A DNA stretch of 39,021 nucleotides. It comes from Ignavibacteriaceae bacterium. GTDB lineage: Bacteria > Bacteroidota > Ignavibacteria > Ignavibacteriales > Ignavibacteriaceae. Each line of letters begins with the position of its first letter. Positions within the stretch are counted from its first letter, which is position 1. The stretch is from contig JARLHC010000114.1 in the NCBI GenBank assembly GCA_031292455.1, positions 1-39,021 on the forward strand, in the 5' to 3' direction. A model generated the notes under the pieces. It was not told the DNA's origin. It did not search any database and saw only the letters and a program-made list of their open reading frames with translations. Positions 8,928 to 18,639 of the stretch are shown here, piece by piece. Made by a program: the position numbers and the translations under genes.

Positions 8928-11900
8928 ATGCTGGAGATTCTTAAAAAAATATTCGGGGATAAGCATACAAAAGATACTAAATTGCTTTGGCCGATTGTAG
9001 AGGAAATAAAAGAAGAATATGAAAAGATTAAAGATCTTACTGAAGATGAATTAAGAGCTAAAACTGCAGAATTCAAAGAGAAAATACAAAATTATACTAC
9101 CGAATTAAGGCAAACTATTGAAGAAATTAAGGAGCGCTTGAAATCTGATGAAGATTTTGACCGGCAGCCCCTTTATGACGAACTTTCTGAAAAAGAAAAT
9201 GAATTAAATGATCAGTATGAAGAAATATTGGATCAGCTTCTTCCCGAAGCGTTTGCTGTTATAAAGGCCACTTGTAAGAAATTAGTTGGAAAATCCTGGA
9301 CGGTTGCTGGAAATAAAATAACTTGGGATATGGTTCCTTATGATGTCCAGCTTATGGGAGGAATTGTTCTTCATCAGGGGAAAATTGCTGAAATGGCAAC
9401 TGGAGAAGGCAAAACACTCGTCGCTACATTGCCTCTTTATTTAAATGCACTTACAGGAAGAGGTGCGCATCTTATAACCGTAAATGATTACCTTGCTTTA
9501 CGTGATAGCGAATGGATGGGTGAAATTTATAAATTTCATGGTCTTTCTGTTGGCGTTATTCTTAATACTATGAACCCTGACGATAGAAAAAGAGAATATG
9601 AGTGTGACATTACCTATGGAACTAACAATGAATTTGGGTTCGACTATCTGCGCGATAATATGTCAATCGAAAAGCAGCAGCAGGTTCAAAGAAAATATAA
9701 CTATGCTATTGTCGATGAAGTAGATTCTGTTCTTATTGATGAAGCTAGAACCCCATTAATCATCTCAGGTGCTGTAGATGTCGATGATCAGAAATTCGAT
9801 GAAATGAAACCTAAGGTGGAACGCCTTGTTAGACTACAATCTGGCTTTGTTGCAAAACTTGTCGCTGATGCAGAGAATTTATTGAAGGATGATCCTAACT
9901 CTAGTGAAGCAGGAATTTTTCTCTTCAGAGCCTACAGAGGGTTGCCTAAAAGTAATAAACTCACAAAAGTGCTGAGTGAACCTGCAAATAAAAAACTTAT
10001 GAACGCTACCGAAATGGAGTTCTTAAGAGAAAAAGCCAAAAATATGCACATTATCGATGAAGAACTTTATTTCGTTATCGATGAAAAGAACAATACTCTC
10101 GACCTTACAGAAAAAGGCAGGGAGGAACTGGCTAGAGGAAGCGGTATTGAAAAAGACTTTTTTATTCTTCCTGATCTTGGTACTGAGATTAGCAAATTTG
10201 AAAATGATGGCGAACTTTCGGAACAGGAAAAAGTTAGAAAAAAAGATGCCCTCTATCAGCATTATTCTGTTGCCAGTGAAAGAATCCATACAATTCATCA
10301 GTTATTGAAAGCATATACTTTATTCGAAAAAGATGTTGAGTATGTTATAACTGAAGAAGGTAAAATTGCTATCGTTGATGAGTTTACTGGAAGAGTCCTT
10401 CCGGGTAGAAGATATTCTGACGGACTTCATCAGGCTATTGAAGCTAAAGAAAATGTTCATGTTGAAAAGGATACTCAGACTCTTGCTACTATTACTCTTC
10501 AGAATTATTTCAGGATGTATAATAAACTGGCTGGTATGACCGGTACAGCTGAAACTGAGGAAGGAGAATTCTTTGAAATCTATAAACTCGAAGTTGTTGT
10601 AGTTCCTACAAACCAGCCTTGTGTTAGAGTCGATGATGATGATGCAATTTTCAAAACAAGACGTGAAAAACTTAATGCTGTAATAGACCAGATTGAAGAA
10701 TTAAGAAAACAGGGAAGACCTGTATTGGTTGGTACTACTTCTGTCGAAGTATCTGAAACGATCTCTAGGATGCTTAAGAGAAAAAATATTGCTCATAACG
10801 TCCTTAATGCAAAACAACATCAGAGGGAAGCAGAAATTATTCAGCATGCGGGTGAAGTTGGAGCAGTCACTATTGCTACTAATATGGCGGGCCGAGGTAC
10901 CGATATTAAATTAGGAGCCGGAGTAGTCGATAGGGGAGGTCTTTTCATACTTGGTACTGAACGCCATGAGTCAAGAAGAATTGACCGGCAGTTAAGAGGG
11001 CGTTCAGGTCGTCAGGGCGATCCCGGTACTACTAAATTCTATCTTTCTTTGGAAGATGACCTGATGCGTTTGTTCGGAAGTGATAGAATTGCTTCTGTTA
11101 TGGAAAGAATGGGTATTAAGGAAGGAGAAGTTATTCAGCACCCTCTGATAACAAGATCTGTCGAACGCGCTCAAAAGAAAGTAGAAGAGAATAACTTCTC
11201 TATAAGAAAAAGATTGCTTGAGTATGATGATACTATGAACCAGCAGAGGGAGGTAATTTATACTCGCAGGCAGCGGGCATTGGAAGGTGATCGGCTTAAA
11301 GGCGAAATATTCGATATGCTCGAAGAATATGTCTCTGAATTGGTCGGTAAATACTACGATGATGTATTGGTCGATGCTTTAAAAGAAGATCTTTTATTAA
11401 ATTTATTGCTTGACGTTAATCTGAAAGCAGAGGAATTTGAGGAATTAGGCCAGGATGGATTAAAAAATAAAATTATCAACTCTGCTAAAGATTTCTATAA
11501 CAAAAAAGAAGAAATGATCGGCAGTGATCTTATGGCTCGCCTTGAACGCTATGCAGTATTAAGCGTTATCGACCATAAATGGAAAGAGCATCTCCGTGAG
11601 ATGGATGATTTGAAAGAAGGTATAGGCCTTAGAGCATATGGACAGAAGGATCCTCTTGTTGAATATAAAGGTGAAGCTTTTAAGCTTTTTGTAGCCCTTC
11701 TTGAACTGATAAGAAATGATGTTGTCTCTTTTGCATTTAAATTTTTTCCTCAGGCACCCGAAGAAATTCAGACAAGAAGAAGACAACCTGCGAAAAGAAT
11801 GATTGTTTCGAAGCAGGATACTACCAATATAGGATTATCTGGTAATAGGTCCAATGCAGATAGTGAACCGCAGCAAGCAGGGAAACTCCAGCCGGTTCAG

Positions 11901-11978
11901 GTAGATGAAAAAATAGGTAGAAATGATCCCTGCCCATGTGGAAGTGGTAAAAAATATAAAAACTGTCATGGAAAATAG
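8928..11978 (+). CDS. secA: Preprotein translocase ATPase SecA
   Basis: The 1016-residue cytosolic and membrane-associated ATPase drives export through SecYEG. Visible features: the N-terminal DEAD-like motor with Walker A in MATGEGKT (GEGKT at 159-163); the NDYLA element; the DEAD-box-equivalent DEVDSVLIDEARTPL; the MTGTAETE segment; the second motor domain with MAGRGTDI and QLRGRSGRQGDPG; the helical wing and scaffold region; and the C-terminal zinc finger with Cys1002, Cys1004, Cys1013 and His1014 in CPCGSGKKYKNCH, which binds SecB and lipids in other species. Compared with the E. coli protein (901 residues) there is an insertion of roughly 70 residues after about position 290, as in other members of this phylum group. 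glnB starts directly at the base after the stop codon. Confidence 0.98.
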   Translation: MLEILKKIFGDKHTKDTKLLWPIVEEIKEEYEKIKDLTEDELRAKTAEFKEKIQNYTTELRQTIEEIKERLKSDEDFDRQPLYDELSEKENELNDQYEEILDQLLPEAFAVIKATCKKLVGKSWTVAGNKITWDMVPYDVQLMGGIVLHQGKIAEMATGEGKTLVATLPLYLNALTGRGAHLITVNDYLALRDSEWMGEIYKFHGLSVGVILNTMNPDDRKREYECDITYGTNNEFGFDYLRDNMSIEKQQQVQRKYNYAIVDEVDSVLIDEARTPLIISGAVDVDDQKFDEMKPKVERLVRLQSGFVAKLVADAENLLKDDPNSSEAGIFLFRAYRGLPKSNKLTKVLSEPANKKLMNATEMEFLREKAKNMHIIDEELYFVIDEKNNTLDLTEKGREELARGSGIEKDFFILPDLGTEISKFENDGELSEQEKVRKKDALYQHYSVASERIHTIHQLLKAYTLFEKDVEYVITEEGKIAIVDEFTGRVLPGRRYSDGLHQAIEAKENVHVEKDTQTLATITLQNYFRMYNKLAGMTGTAETEEGEFFEIYKLEVVVVPTNQPCVRVDDDDAIFKTRREKLNAVIDQIEELRKQGRPVLVGTTSVEVSETISRMLKRKNIAHNVLNAKQHQREAEIIQHAGEVGAVTIATNMAGRGTDIKLGAGVVDRGGLFILGTERHESRRIDRQLRGRSGRQGDPGTTKFYLSLEDDLMRLFGSDRIASVMERMGIKEGEVIQHPLITRSVERAQKKVEENNFSIRKRLLEYDDTMNQQREVIYTRRQRALEGDRLKGEIFDMLEEYVSELVGKYYDDVLVDALKEDLLLNLLLDVNLKAEEFEELGQDGLKNKIINSAKDFYNKKEEMIGSDLMARLERYAVLSVIDHKWKEHLREMDDLKEGIGLRAYGQKDPLVEYKGEAFKLFVALLELIRNDVVSFAFKFFPQAPEEIQTRRRQPAKRMIVSKQDTTNIGLSGNRSNADSEPQQAGKLQPVQVDEKIGRNDPCPCGSGKKYKNCHGK

Positions 11979-12317
<339 letters not shown>

Positions 12318-12385
12318 TTTTTTTACCTTTTGGTTTAGTGTAATCTTTAATAGCTTTTCTTACATAAAAATTAAATGGGAATCCT

Positions 12386-14647
12386 TTGAAGAAAATATTA
12401 TTTTTTTTGCTGCCGGTATTTCTATTTTGCGGATGCGGTCTATGGTCAGATTTTACGACTTATTTCAATATTTATTATGATGCCGCTGACAATTTTGCAC
12501 AAGCAGAACAACTCATAAAAGAACAAAAAAGAGATCTCTTTTCTACTGAGGAAGTCCCTTTGCCGGGATCCGCTGCTCAGTTGTTAACTAAAGTTATCGA
12601 AAAAGCTTCCAAGATACTTCAATTCCATTCACAGTCTGCTTATGTAGATAATTCATTAATGCTGCTTGGTAAATCTCTGTATTACCAGAAAGATTTTCTC
12701 AAGGCTATGAGGAAATTCCAGGAATTGCAAACATCCAAACCTAACAGTGGATTTATACTGGAGTCGCGGCTCTGGGTCGGTAAATCTCAAATGCGTATGA
12801 GACAGTTTGATGCCGCTATGAAAACTCTGAATGATGTTAAAGATGAAGCCGTTAGTAAAAAAGAAAGTGATATTTATGAGGATGCTTATCTGGAGCAAAT
12901 TAAATATAGGGTGATTACGGAAGATTATGACCTGGCAATCTCTCTGATAAATGAATTCCTTAAAGTTTCCACAACAAATGAAATTAGTGGCCAGGTTTCT
13001 TTTGAACTTGGTAAGTTATACACTAAACAGAATGATCCGAAGGATGCGATTATAGCTTTTCAGAATGTTTTTAATTATTCTCCTTCTTATGACCTGAATT
13101 TAAATACCAAGATTGAACTTTCAAAAGCTTTAAGGAAAAATGGTGATCCGCAGAAAGCTCTGGATATTATGCAGGCCATGAAAAGAGAAATTAAGTATAC
13201 TGAATTCTTTCATAAAATTGACCTGGAAATAGCCCTGAATCTTATCGACCTCAAAAGAATTGATGAAGGAATACAGGCATTGGTTAAAATCGATACGTCT
13301 TATGCATCTACTACAAGTGCAGGTTTAGCTAGATTTGAACTTGGAAAAATATTTGAAACAAGAATTCCTATTTATGACAGTGCTTCAACTTATTATACGA
13401 AAGCGTCATTGTCTACCGGTTCGGATCCTCAGATGTTAGTAATGGCTAATGAGAAAGCACAGCTTTTCAAAAAATATCAGTATAAAAGATCGTTCATAGA
13501 GGATAATAAAAAGCAATTGTATTATGTTATAAATCCTGAAGAATTTGTAAAGGATTCAATAGCTTTTTACCCTGATTCTGTTAGTAAAGCACATCAGAAT
13601 GAAACTTTAAATCAGGATAAAACTGTGAACATTAATAATGAAAAAAATTTTAGAGGCGATGTAAATGTAAATAATTCGGCACCGGGTCTTATAGGCGGAA
13701 CCAATAAAAAACCTCCGGTTCGTCCTAAACTTCCTTTGGATACGTTAAAGTCTTCTCTTATCAGGAATGAATTTGATCTTGGTAATATTTTTTTTACTGA
13801 AATGAATCGCCCTGATTCCGCAGCTTTTTATTATACTGATATTCTTAACAATTACCCCGGCTCTGATTATGAAGCAAGAGCGCTTTATGCTTTGGGAATT
13901 TATTATGAAACTTCAAATGATTCAGTTAAGGCCGATAGTTTATATTCAATTATTTATAATAAGTACAGATCTGAAAAGGTTGTAAATGCTGCCGCAACTA
14001 AATTAAATAAGCCTTTTATAGATTTTGAATTTGATCCTGCTAAGGAACTTTATGCGGATGCTGAATCAGATTTTATAAAGAAAAATTTTGCTGTTTCATT
14101 AAACAAATTGTACAATATTTCAAATAAGTATCCGAAATCACCAATGGCGGCAAAAGCTTTATTTGCGTCAGGATGGATACTTGAAAATGATATGAATCTA
14201 AATGATTCTGCGGCTGCTGTCTATGATACTCTGTCTGCTCGTTATCCGAAATCAATATATTCTAATTCTGTTGCTCCGAAATTATATGTTTATAAAGATG
14301 AGATAAAAAAGAAAAAAATGGCAGTACAGGACTCGTTGTTGAAAATTGAACAAGAGATATTAAAGAAAAAGAGCCTGGATTCACTTAGTAGAAGTCCCGG
14401 TTTCAATAATAAAAAAACGGGAATTGATTCGCTAAATAATAATGTGAGCATAGTTGATTCACTTAAAAAATATAATAAAAGTCTGAGACCTGATTCCTCA
14501 AATTATAATAAACAGAAGGATGTAAATATTGAATCTCTCAAAAAATCTAATAACTTCTTGATTCCTGATTCGTTAAACCCTCATAAGAATAAAGGAGTCA
14601 CTAGTGATTCTCTTCATAAGGATGCTAAAAAGTCCCTCGAACCATAG
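12386..14647 (+). CDS. Large TPR-repeat lipoprotein
   Basis: The 753-residue protein starts at TTG (no in-frame ATG upstream), then a basic n-region, a hydrophobic core and a lipobox ending FCGC, so it should be a lipoprotein. Residues of about 60-380 and 455-640 contain helical repeats of the tetratricopeptide type (for example ALYALGIYYETSNDSVKADS), separated by an Asn/Pro-rich linker near 400-450. The C terminus carries a low-complexity region rich in DSL with 25-residue tandem repeats. TPR lipoproteins in this phylum group act as scaffolds, for example in type IX secretion and gliding (SprE/PorW) or outer-membrane assembly (BamD), but I cannot assign one. The mtgA ATG follows the stop directly, which points to a cell-envelope role. 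The 68-nt gap after glnB has no clear terminator. Confidence 0.72.
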   Translation: MKKILFFLLPVFLFCGCGLWSDFTTYFNIYYDAADNFAQAEQLIKEQKRDLFSTEEVPLPGSAAQLLTKVIEKASKILQFHSQSAYVDNSLMLLGKSLYYQKDFLKAMRKFQELQTSKPNSGFILESRLWVGKSQMRMRQFDAAMKTLNDVKDEAVSKKESDIYEDAYLEQIKYRVITEDYDLAISLINEFLKVSTTNEISGQVSFELGKLYTKQNDPKDAIIAFQNVFNYSPSYDLNLNTKIELSKALRKNGDPQKALDIMQAMKREIKYTEFFHKIDLEIALNLIDLKRIDEGIQALVKIDTSYASTTSAGLARFELGKIFETRIPIYDSASTYYTKASLSTGSDPQMLVMANEKAQLFKKYQYKRSFIEDNKKQLYYVINPEEFVKDSIAFYPDSVSKAHQNETLNQDKTVNINNEKNFRGDVNVNNSAPGLIGGTNKKPPVRPKLPLDTLKSSLIRNEFDLGNIFFTEMNRPDSAAFYYTDILNNYPGSDYEARALYALGIYYETSNDSVKADSLYSIIYNKYRSEKVVNAAATKLNKPFIDFEFDPAKELYADAESDFIKKNFAVSLNKLYNISNKYPKSPMAAKALFASGWILENDMNLNDSAAAVYDTLSARYPKSIYSNSVAPKLYVYKDEIKKKKMAVQDSLLKIEQEILKKKSLDSLSRSPGFNNKKTGIDSLNNNVSIVDSLKKYNKSLRPDSSNYNKQKDVNIESLKKSNNFLIPDSLNPHKNKGVTSDSLHKDAKKSLEP
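14456..14644 (+). repeat. 75-bp coding tandem repeat (25 residues, about 2.5 copies)
   Basis: At the 3' end of the TPR lipoprotein gene the encoded residues 691-715, 716-740 and 741-753 align as copies of one 25-residue unit. Each starts with (D/E)SL followed by Lys or His, and the first two share KK at positions 4-5, Leu at 10 and PDS at 12-14. Further upstream four more DSL triplets occur without a fixed period. The DNA copies have diverged, so this is an old in-frame duplication rather than a recent slippage array. The segment is hydrophilic and probably disordered. Confidence 0.7.
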
Positions 14648-15379
14648 ATGAATGAGTTAGGAATATTACTCGATAAGATTCTGCCATTTATAAATAAAAG
14701 AAAAATCAGGTATTGTTTTTTTTATTTTCTTTTTGTCTGTTATTTCAGTATTCCATCTTTTCAAATACCTATTCTTGAGTACAATACATTTAGAATTACT
14801 TCTCTGATGGAACAAAGGGCTATTGAGAATAAATTAGTCTTTTTCCCTCGGCAAACATGGTGCAATTTAAATGATATAAACCCTAACCTTCTTAAAGGAA
14901 TTATTTCCATGGAAGACGGCAAGTTTTTCTCCCACAAAGGAATTGACTGGGAGGAACTGAATAAGTCTCTTGCAAGGAATAAAAAAAGAGGGAGGGCAGT
15001 AAGGGGTGGAAGCACTATTACAATGCAGCTCACTAAAAATTTATTCCTGTCAACTGATAAAAGCATTTTTAGGAAAGCAAAAGAATTCTGGATCGCTTTA
15101 AGAATGGAAAAAGAATTATCTAAAAAAGCAATCCTAAAAAATTATGTTAATGCTGTTGAATGGGGTAATGGTATATTCGGAATTAAAGAGGCCTCTGAAA
15201 GATATTTTGGGAAAGAACCTTTGTACCTTAACATAAACCAATGTGCAAGACTAGCAGCAGTTATCCCCTCACCTCTTATTCATGAGCCGGATATAAATTC
15301 TGCGTATGTTTCAAAAAGATCTTCTATTATTCTTGGTAGAATGAACGATATTATACTTTTCCCCTCTGATGAAGAATGA
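14648..15379 (+). CDS. mtgA: Monofunctional biosynthetic peptidoglycan glycosyltransferase (GT51)
   Basis: The 243-residue protein has one N-terminal membrane segment (about 22-42) and a GT51 domain that polymerises lipid II into glycan strands on the periplasmic face. The diagnostic motifs are present in order: MEDGKFFSHKGID with the catalytic Glu89, RGGSTITMQLTKNLF, then KAILKNYVNAVEWGNGIFGI and YFGKEP. No transpeptidase domain follows, so it is the monofunctional type and not a class A penicillin-binding protein. It starts at the base after the TPR lipoprotein stop, and its stop overlaps the next start in ATGA (15376-15379), so the three genes are probably translated as one coupled unit. 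Confidence 0.93.
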   Translation: MNELGILLDKILPFINKRKIRYCFFYFLFVCYFSIPSFQIPILEYNTFRITSLMEQRAIENKLVFFPRQTWCNLNDINPNLLKGIISMEDGKFFSHKGIDWEELNKSLARNKKRGRAVRGGSTITMQLTKNLFLSTDKSIFRKAKEFWIALRMEKELSKKAILKNYVNAVEWGNGIFGIKEASERYFGKEPLYLNINQCARLAAVIPSPLIHEPDINSAYVSKRSSIILGRMNDIILFPSDEE

Positions 15380-16032
15380 GAAGAAAAGAAATTCTTGACC
15401 TGATCGAAGGAGGAGAAAACTTAAGATGTGAATTTAAAAGAAAATTTTCTACCTCGGAGAAAATCGCCAGGGCAATGATCGCTTTCGCCAATACCATAGG
15501 AGGCATAATATTGTTTGGTATTGATGATAATAAGGAGATTGTTGGCGTGGAAAGTGAGAAGTCCGAAGCGGAACTTATCAGGGATGCAGGTCTCTGTTAT
15601 TGTGAACCCCCGGTAGATTTTAAAATCTCTTATATTGATCTGAATGGTAAAGAAGTGGTTATAGTGGAAATACCCGAATCAAATAATAAACCGCATAGAA
15701 TTCAGGATTATTTAAATGAATTCGATATCAACCATGCTATAGTCTGTATAAGAGTGAATGATAAATCTGTTATAGCTAGCAAAGAAATGGTCAGAATCTT
15801 AAGAGCACAAACCCAAAAACTGAATCTTAAAAAATATACAATTGGCCCAATTGAGAACTCAATTTTTAATTATCTCATTCAGAATGAAAGAATTTCAGTT
15901 AAAGAACTTTGCTCATTGGTCAATATTTCTAATAGAAGAGCCTCAAGAGCATTAGTCAAACTTGTAAGAGCCGGTACCTTGTTAATCCATACGAAAGATA
16001 CTGGTGAGGAATATTTTACTGCTGTTGTTTGA
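15376..16032 (+). CDS. AlbA_2/Schlafen-like ATP-binding domain protein with C-terminal winged helix
   Basis: The 218-residue protein begins with the AlbA_2 (divergent AAA_4) pattern: an ENLRCEFKRKFS segment with the typical Glu-x-Lys, an AFANTIGGIILFGIDD core (about residues 37-52) and PHRIQ. Residues of about 155-215 resemble a winged helix-turn-helix (RISVKELCSLVNISNRRASR as the helix-turn-helix core). Such proteins are usually annotated as ATP-binding or transcriptional regulators; some relatives act as RNA-binding or nuclease proteins. It overlaps mtgA by 4 nt, so its expression is tied to cell-wall synthesis genes. I infer a regulatory role, but target and ligand are unknown. The downstream 263 nt have no obvious strong terminator hairpin. 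Confidence 0.7.
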   Translation: MRRKEILDLIEGGENLRCEFKRKFSTSEKIARAMIAFANTIGGIILFGIDDNKEIVGVESEKSEAELIRDAGLCYCEPPVDFKISYIDLNGKEVVIVEIPESNNKPHRIQDYLNEFDINHAIVCIRVNDKSVIASKEMVRILRAQTQKLNLKKYTIGPIENSIFNYLIQNERISVKELCSLVNISNRRASRALVKLVRAGTLLIHTKDTGEEYFTAVV

Positions 16033-16150
16033 AAATCCCGGTCTCCTATCCTATCTGTTTGAACCATTTAAATATATATATTTAGTTTAAGTTAATTTCA
16101 CACCAGTGTGCTCCTCTCATAGTAAATCAAAGTTAATAACGTAAATAAAT

Positions 16151-16177
16151 TTGACAAAAACCGCATTATTTAATAAT
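16151..16177 (+). promoter_or_regulatory. Candidate promoter upstream of hppA
   Basis: The 263-nt gap between the AlbA_2 gene and hppA contains an exact TTGACA at 16151-16156 and AATAAT at 16172-16177 (15-nt spacer, shorter than ideal). A Bacteroidetes-like TAAATTTG lies at 16146-16153 but lacks a partner TTTG at the expected distance. A short inverted repeat, CACACCAGTGTG, is at 16099-16110. The hppA start has a good GGAG 8 nt upstream. The leader would be over 100 nt. Only the sequence match is evidence. Confidence 0.2.
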
Positions 16178-16295
16178 TTCTAAATTAAATGATTTTATGT
16201 ATGTCACATATAGAGGGATCCTTAAGATACCAACGTTAATTTAATAGATCTAAGTAGCATCTTATATCAACAACTATCAAATTTGGAGTAGCTAA

Positions 16296-18467
16296 ATGGA
16301 ACTTTCGTTAATCTTCGGCATCAGCATTCTGGGCTTACTATTTGCAGTATATTTAATCCGCGATGTATTAAAAAGGGATACGGGCTCTGCTAAGATGCAG
16401 GAAATTTCCAATGCTATTAAACAGGGAGCTGAAGCATTTTTAAGACGCCAGAACAGGACAATCCTTTGGCTTGCTCTTTGCCTTGCTGCATTTATCTATA
16501 TAATGTATGCTTTTATTAGAACTCCCACTATTCATGACCCAGCAAGTCAAAGTCAAATGGCACTTTGGACAACATTGTCCTTTATTTTGGGGGCATTGTG
16601 TTCGGTTGCTGCTGGATATATGGGTATGTGGGTGGCTATCCGCTCGAATATCAGAACTGCTGCTGCTGCTACTAAAGGAATGAATGGTGCATTGCAAACT
16701 GCTTTAAGAGGTGGTGCTGTCTCTGGATTTTTTGTTGTTGCTTTGAGTTTACTCGGAGTTGCTGGCCTATTTACTTTGGTGGATACATTTCATATAGTAA
16801 CAGATATTTCAAAAATTCCCTTGCTTATCGTAGGGTATGGTTTTGGTGCTAGCTTTGTAGCTTTATTTGCGCAACTTGGAGGTGGTATTTATACTAAAGC
16901 TGCTGATGTCGGTGCTGACTTGGTTGGGAAAGTTGAAGCTGGCATACCGGAAGATGATCCCAGAAATCCTGCTGTTATAGCAGATCTCGTGGGTGATAAT
17001 GTTGGCGATTGTGCCGGCCGTGGTGCCGATTTGTTTGAATCTACTGCAGCTGAAAATATCGGAGCTATGATTCTGGCCGCCGGGCTATTCAGTACTAACC
17101 AGGGTTTTATGCTGAAAAATAATATGAGTCTATTAGGTGTACTTTTATTCCCTCTAATTGCCCGTGCCTTCGGTATTATCGCGTCAATAATAGGAATATT
17201 GTCTGTTAGGACTAATGATAAAGAAGATCCTATGAGTGCTCTAAACCGCGGATTCTATATTACGGCTTCTTTAGCAATGGTTGGATTTTTTATCGCTTCC
17301 AAATGGTTATTAGGCCCAGTTTTCCTAAACTTCTTTTTTTGTGGAGTGATTGGAATACTTGTCTCGCTCGCATTTGTTTATTTAACTCAGTATTATACTG
17401 AATATAAGTATAGACCTGTGCAGTCAATAGCTGAAGCATCTCAAACAGGTCCTGCAACCAACATTATTGCTGGCATTGCAATTGGTATGGAATCAACAGG
17501 TCTTCCGGTACTTGTAATTGGAACAGCTATTGTCGCTACCTACTTTCTTGGTCAGAGTTCCGGGCTTAAGGACGCTGGATTATTCGGTACTGCTGTAGCA
17601 ACAATGGGTATGCTTGGAACTGCTGCATATATTCTGGCAATGGACACTTTTGGTCCAATTACTGATAATGCAGGAGGGATCGTTGAAATGAGCCAGCAGC
17701 CCGAAGAAGTCAGGGTGAAAACTGACCGACTCGATGCGGTTGGTAATACTACCAAAGCATTAACGAAAGGTTATGCCGTGGGTTCTGCCGCTCTGGCAGC
17801 TTTCTTGCTTTTTGGCGCTTACCTGGAAGAAGTTAAAAACTATTTACCTTCCTTTAATGGCACTATTAATCTCAATAAACCGGAAGTATTTGTCGGTGCA
17901 ATTTGTGGAGCAATGCTTGTTTATATCTTTTCTTCACTTGCAATAAAAGCTGTCGGTAAAGCAGCATATTCTATCATAAATAATGTTCGTGAACAGTTTA
18001 AAAATAATCCCGGTATTATGCTTGGAACTTCTAAACCTGATTATGGCCAGTGTGTTGATATTGCAACTAAATCAGCCCTTAAGAAGATGGTTGTCCCAGG
18101 TTTGTTAGTAGTTGGAATGACAGTAGGTATTGGACTAATATTTAAATGGCTCTATCAATTGGGAATAGGGATGGGTAACACGAATGGCGCTACAGGTGCA
18201 GAAGTTGTCGGCGGATATTTAATGGTAGGCACAATAACAGGTATTCTAATGGCACTATTCTTAAATAATGGCGGTGGTGCTTGGGATAATGCAAAGAAAT
18301 TTATTGAAACCGGCGCTTATGGAGGGAAAAAATCGGATCCTCACAAAGCGTCTGTAGTTGGTGATACTGTCGGAGATCCTTTTAAGGATACTGCCGGTCC
18401 TTCACTTCATGTTCTGATCAAATTATTGAGCACTTTAACATTAGTATTGGCACCTTTATTTGTTTAG
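16296..18467 (+). CDS. hppA: Membrane-bound proton-translocating pyrophosphatase, K+-independent type
   Basis: The 723-residue integral membrane protein has about 16 membrane segments and hydrolyses pyrophosphate to pump cations. Hallmarks: the substrate and metal site GADLVGKVEAGIPEDDPRNP followed by DNVGDCAGRGADL; EYKYRPVQSIAEASQTGPAT; TDNAGGIVEMS; and the C-terminal VVGDTVGDPFKDTAGPS. In GNTTKALTKG the residue after GNTT is Lys487; in this family Lys here marks K+-independent enzymes, which are H+ pumps, whereas Ala marks K+-dependent H+ or Na+ pumps. The gene stands alone with its own upstream region and a strong terminator downstream. It probably conserves energy from biosynthetic pyrophosphate. 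Confidence 0.97.
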   Translation: MELSLIFGISILGLLFAVYLIRDVLKRDTGSAKMQEISNAIKQGAEAFLRRQNRTILWLALCLAAFIYIMYAFIRTPTIHDPASQSQMALWTTLSFILGALCSVAAGYMGMWVAIRSNIRTAAAATKGMNGALQTALRGGAVSGFFVVALSLLGVAGLFTLVDTFHIVTDISKIPLLIVGYGFGASFVALFAQLGGGIYTKAADVGADLVGKVEAGIPEDDPRNPAVIADLVGDNVGDCAGRGADLFESTAAENIGAMILAAGLFSTNQGFMLKNNMSLLGVLLFPLIARAFGIIASIIGILSVRTNDKEDPMSALNRGFYITASLAMVGFFIASKWLLGPVFLNFFFCGVIGILVSLAFVYLTQYYTEYKYRPVQSIAEASQTGPATNIIAGIAIGMESTGLPVLVIGTAIVATYFLGQSSGLKDAGLFGTAVATMGMLGTAAYILAMDTFGPITDNAGGIVEMSQQPEEVRVKTDRLDAVGNTTKALTKGYAVGSAALAAFLLFGAYLEEVKNYLPSFNGTINLNKPEVFVGAICGAMLVYIFSSLAIKAVGKAAYSIINNVREQFKNNPGIMLGTSKPDYGQCVDIATKSALKKMVVPGLLVVGMTVGIGLIFKWLYQLGIGMGNTNGATGAEVVGGYLMVGTITGILMALFLNNGGGAWDNAKKFIETGAYGGKKSDPHKASVVGDTVGDPFKDTAGPSLHVLIKLLSTLTLVLAPLFV

Positions 18468-18495
18468 ATATCAATAAATTTTATATAAATATTTT

Positions 18496-18524
18496 AGGCT
18501 ATTCTAATTAAGAATAGCCTTTTT
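18496..18524 (+). terminator. Rho-independent terminator of hppA
   Basis: A perfect 10-bp stem AGGCTATTCT / AGAATAGCCT with a 5-nt loop (AATTA) is followed by TTTT then AATTTA. It lies 28 nt after the hppA stop. The partly symmetric A/T flanks could give weak reverse activity, but no gene ends there from the other side. Confidence 0.9.
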
Positions 18525-18639
18525 AATTTATATTTTCACTTTAAATCGATTTTAGTTTTATTCTTCGAATCATGTTTGTATATACGGCTCGCATTTGATA
18601 ATTTTAAAAGATTGAAGTATTGAATTTATAAAGACAATA

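Noticed and set aside
16099-16110. Inverted repeat CACACCAGTGTG before hppA as an operator
   Set aside because: Only 5-bp arms; it lies about 190 nt from the start and has no supporting second copy.
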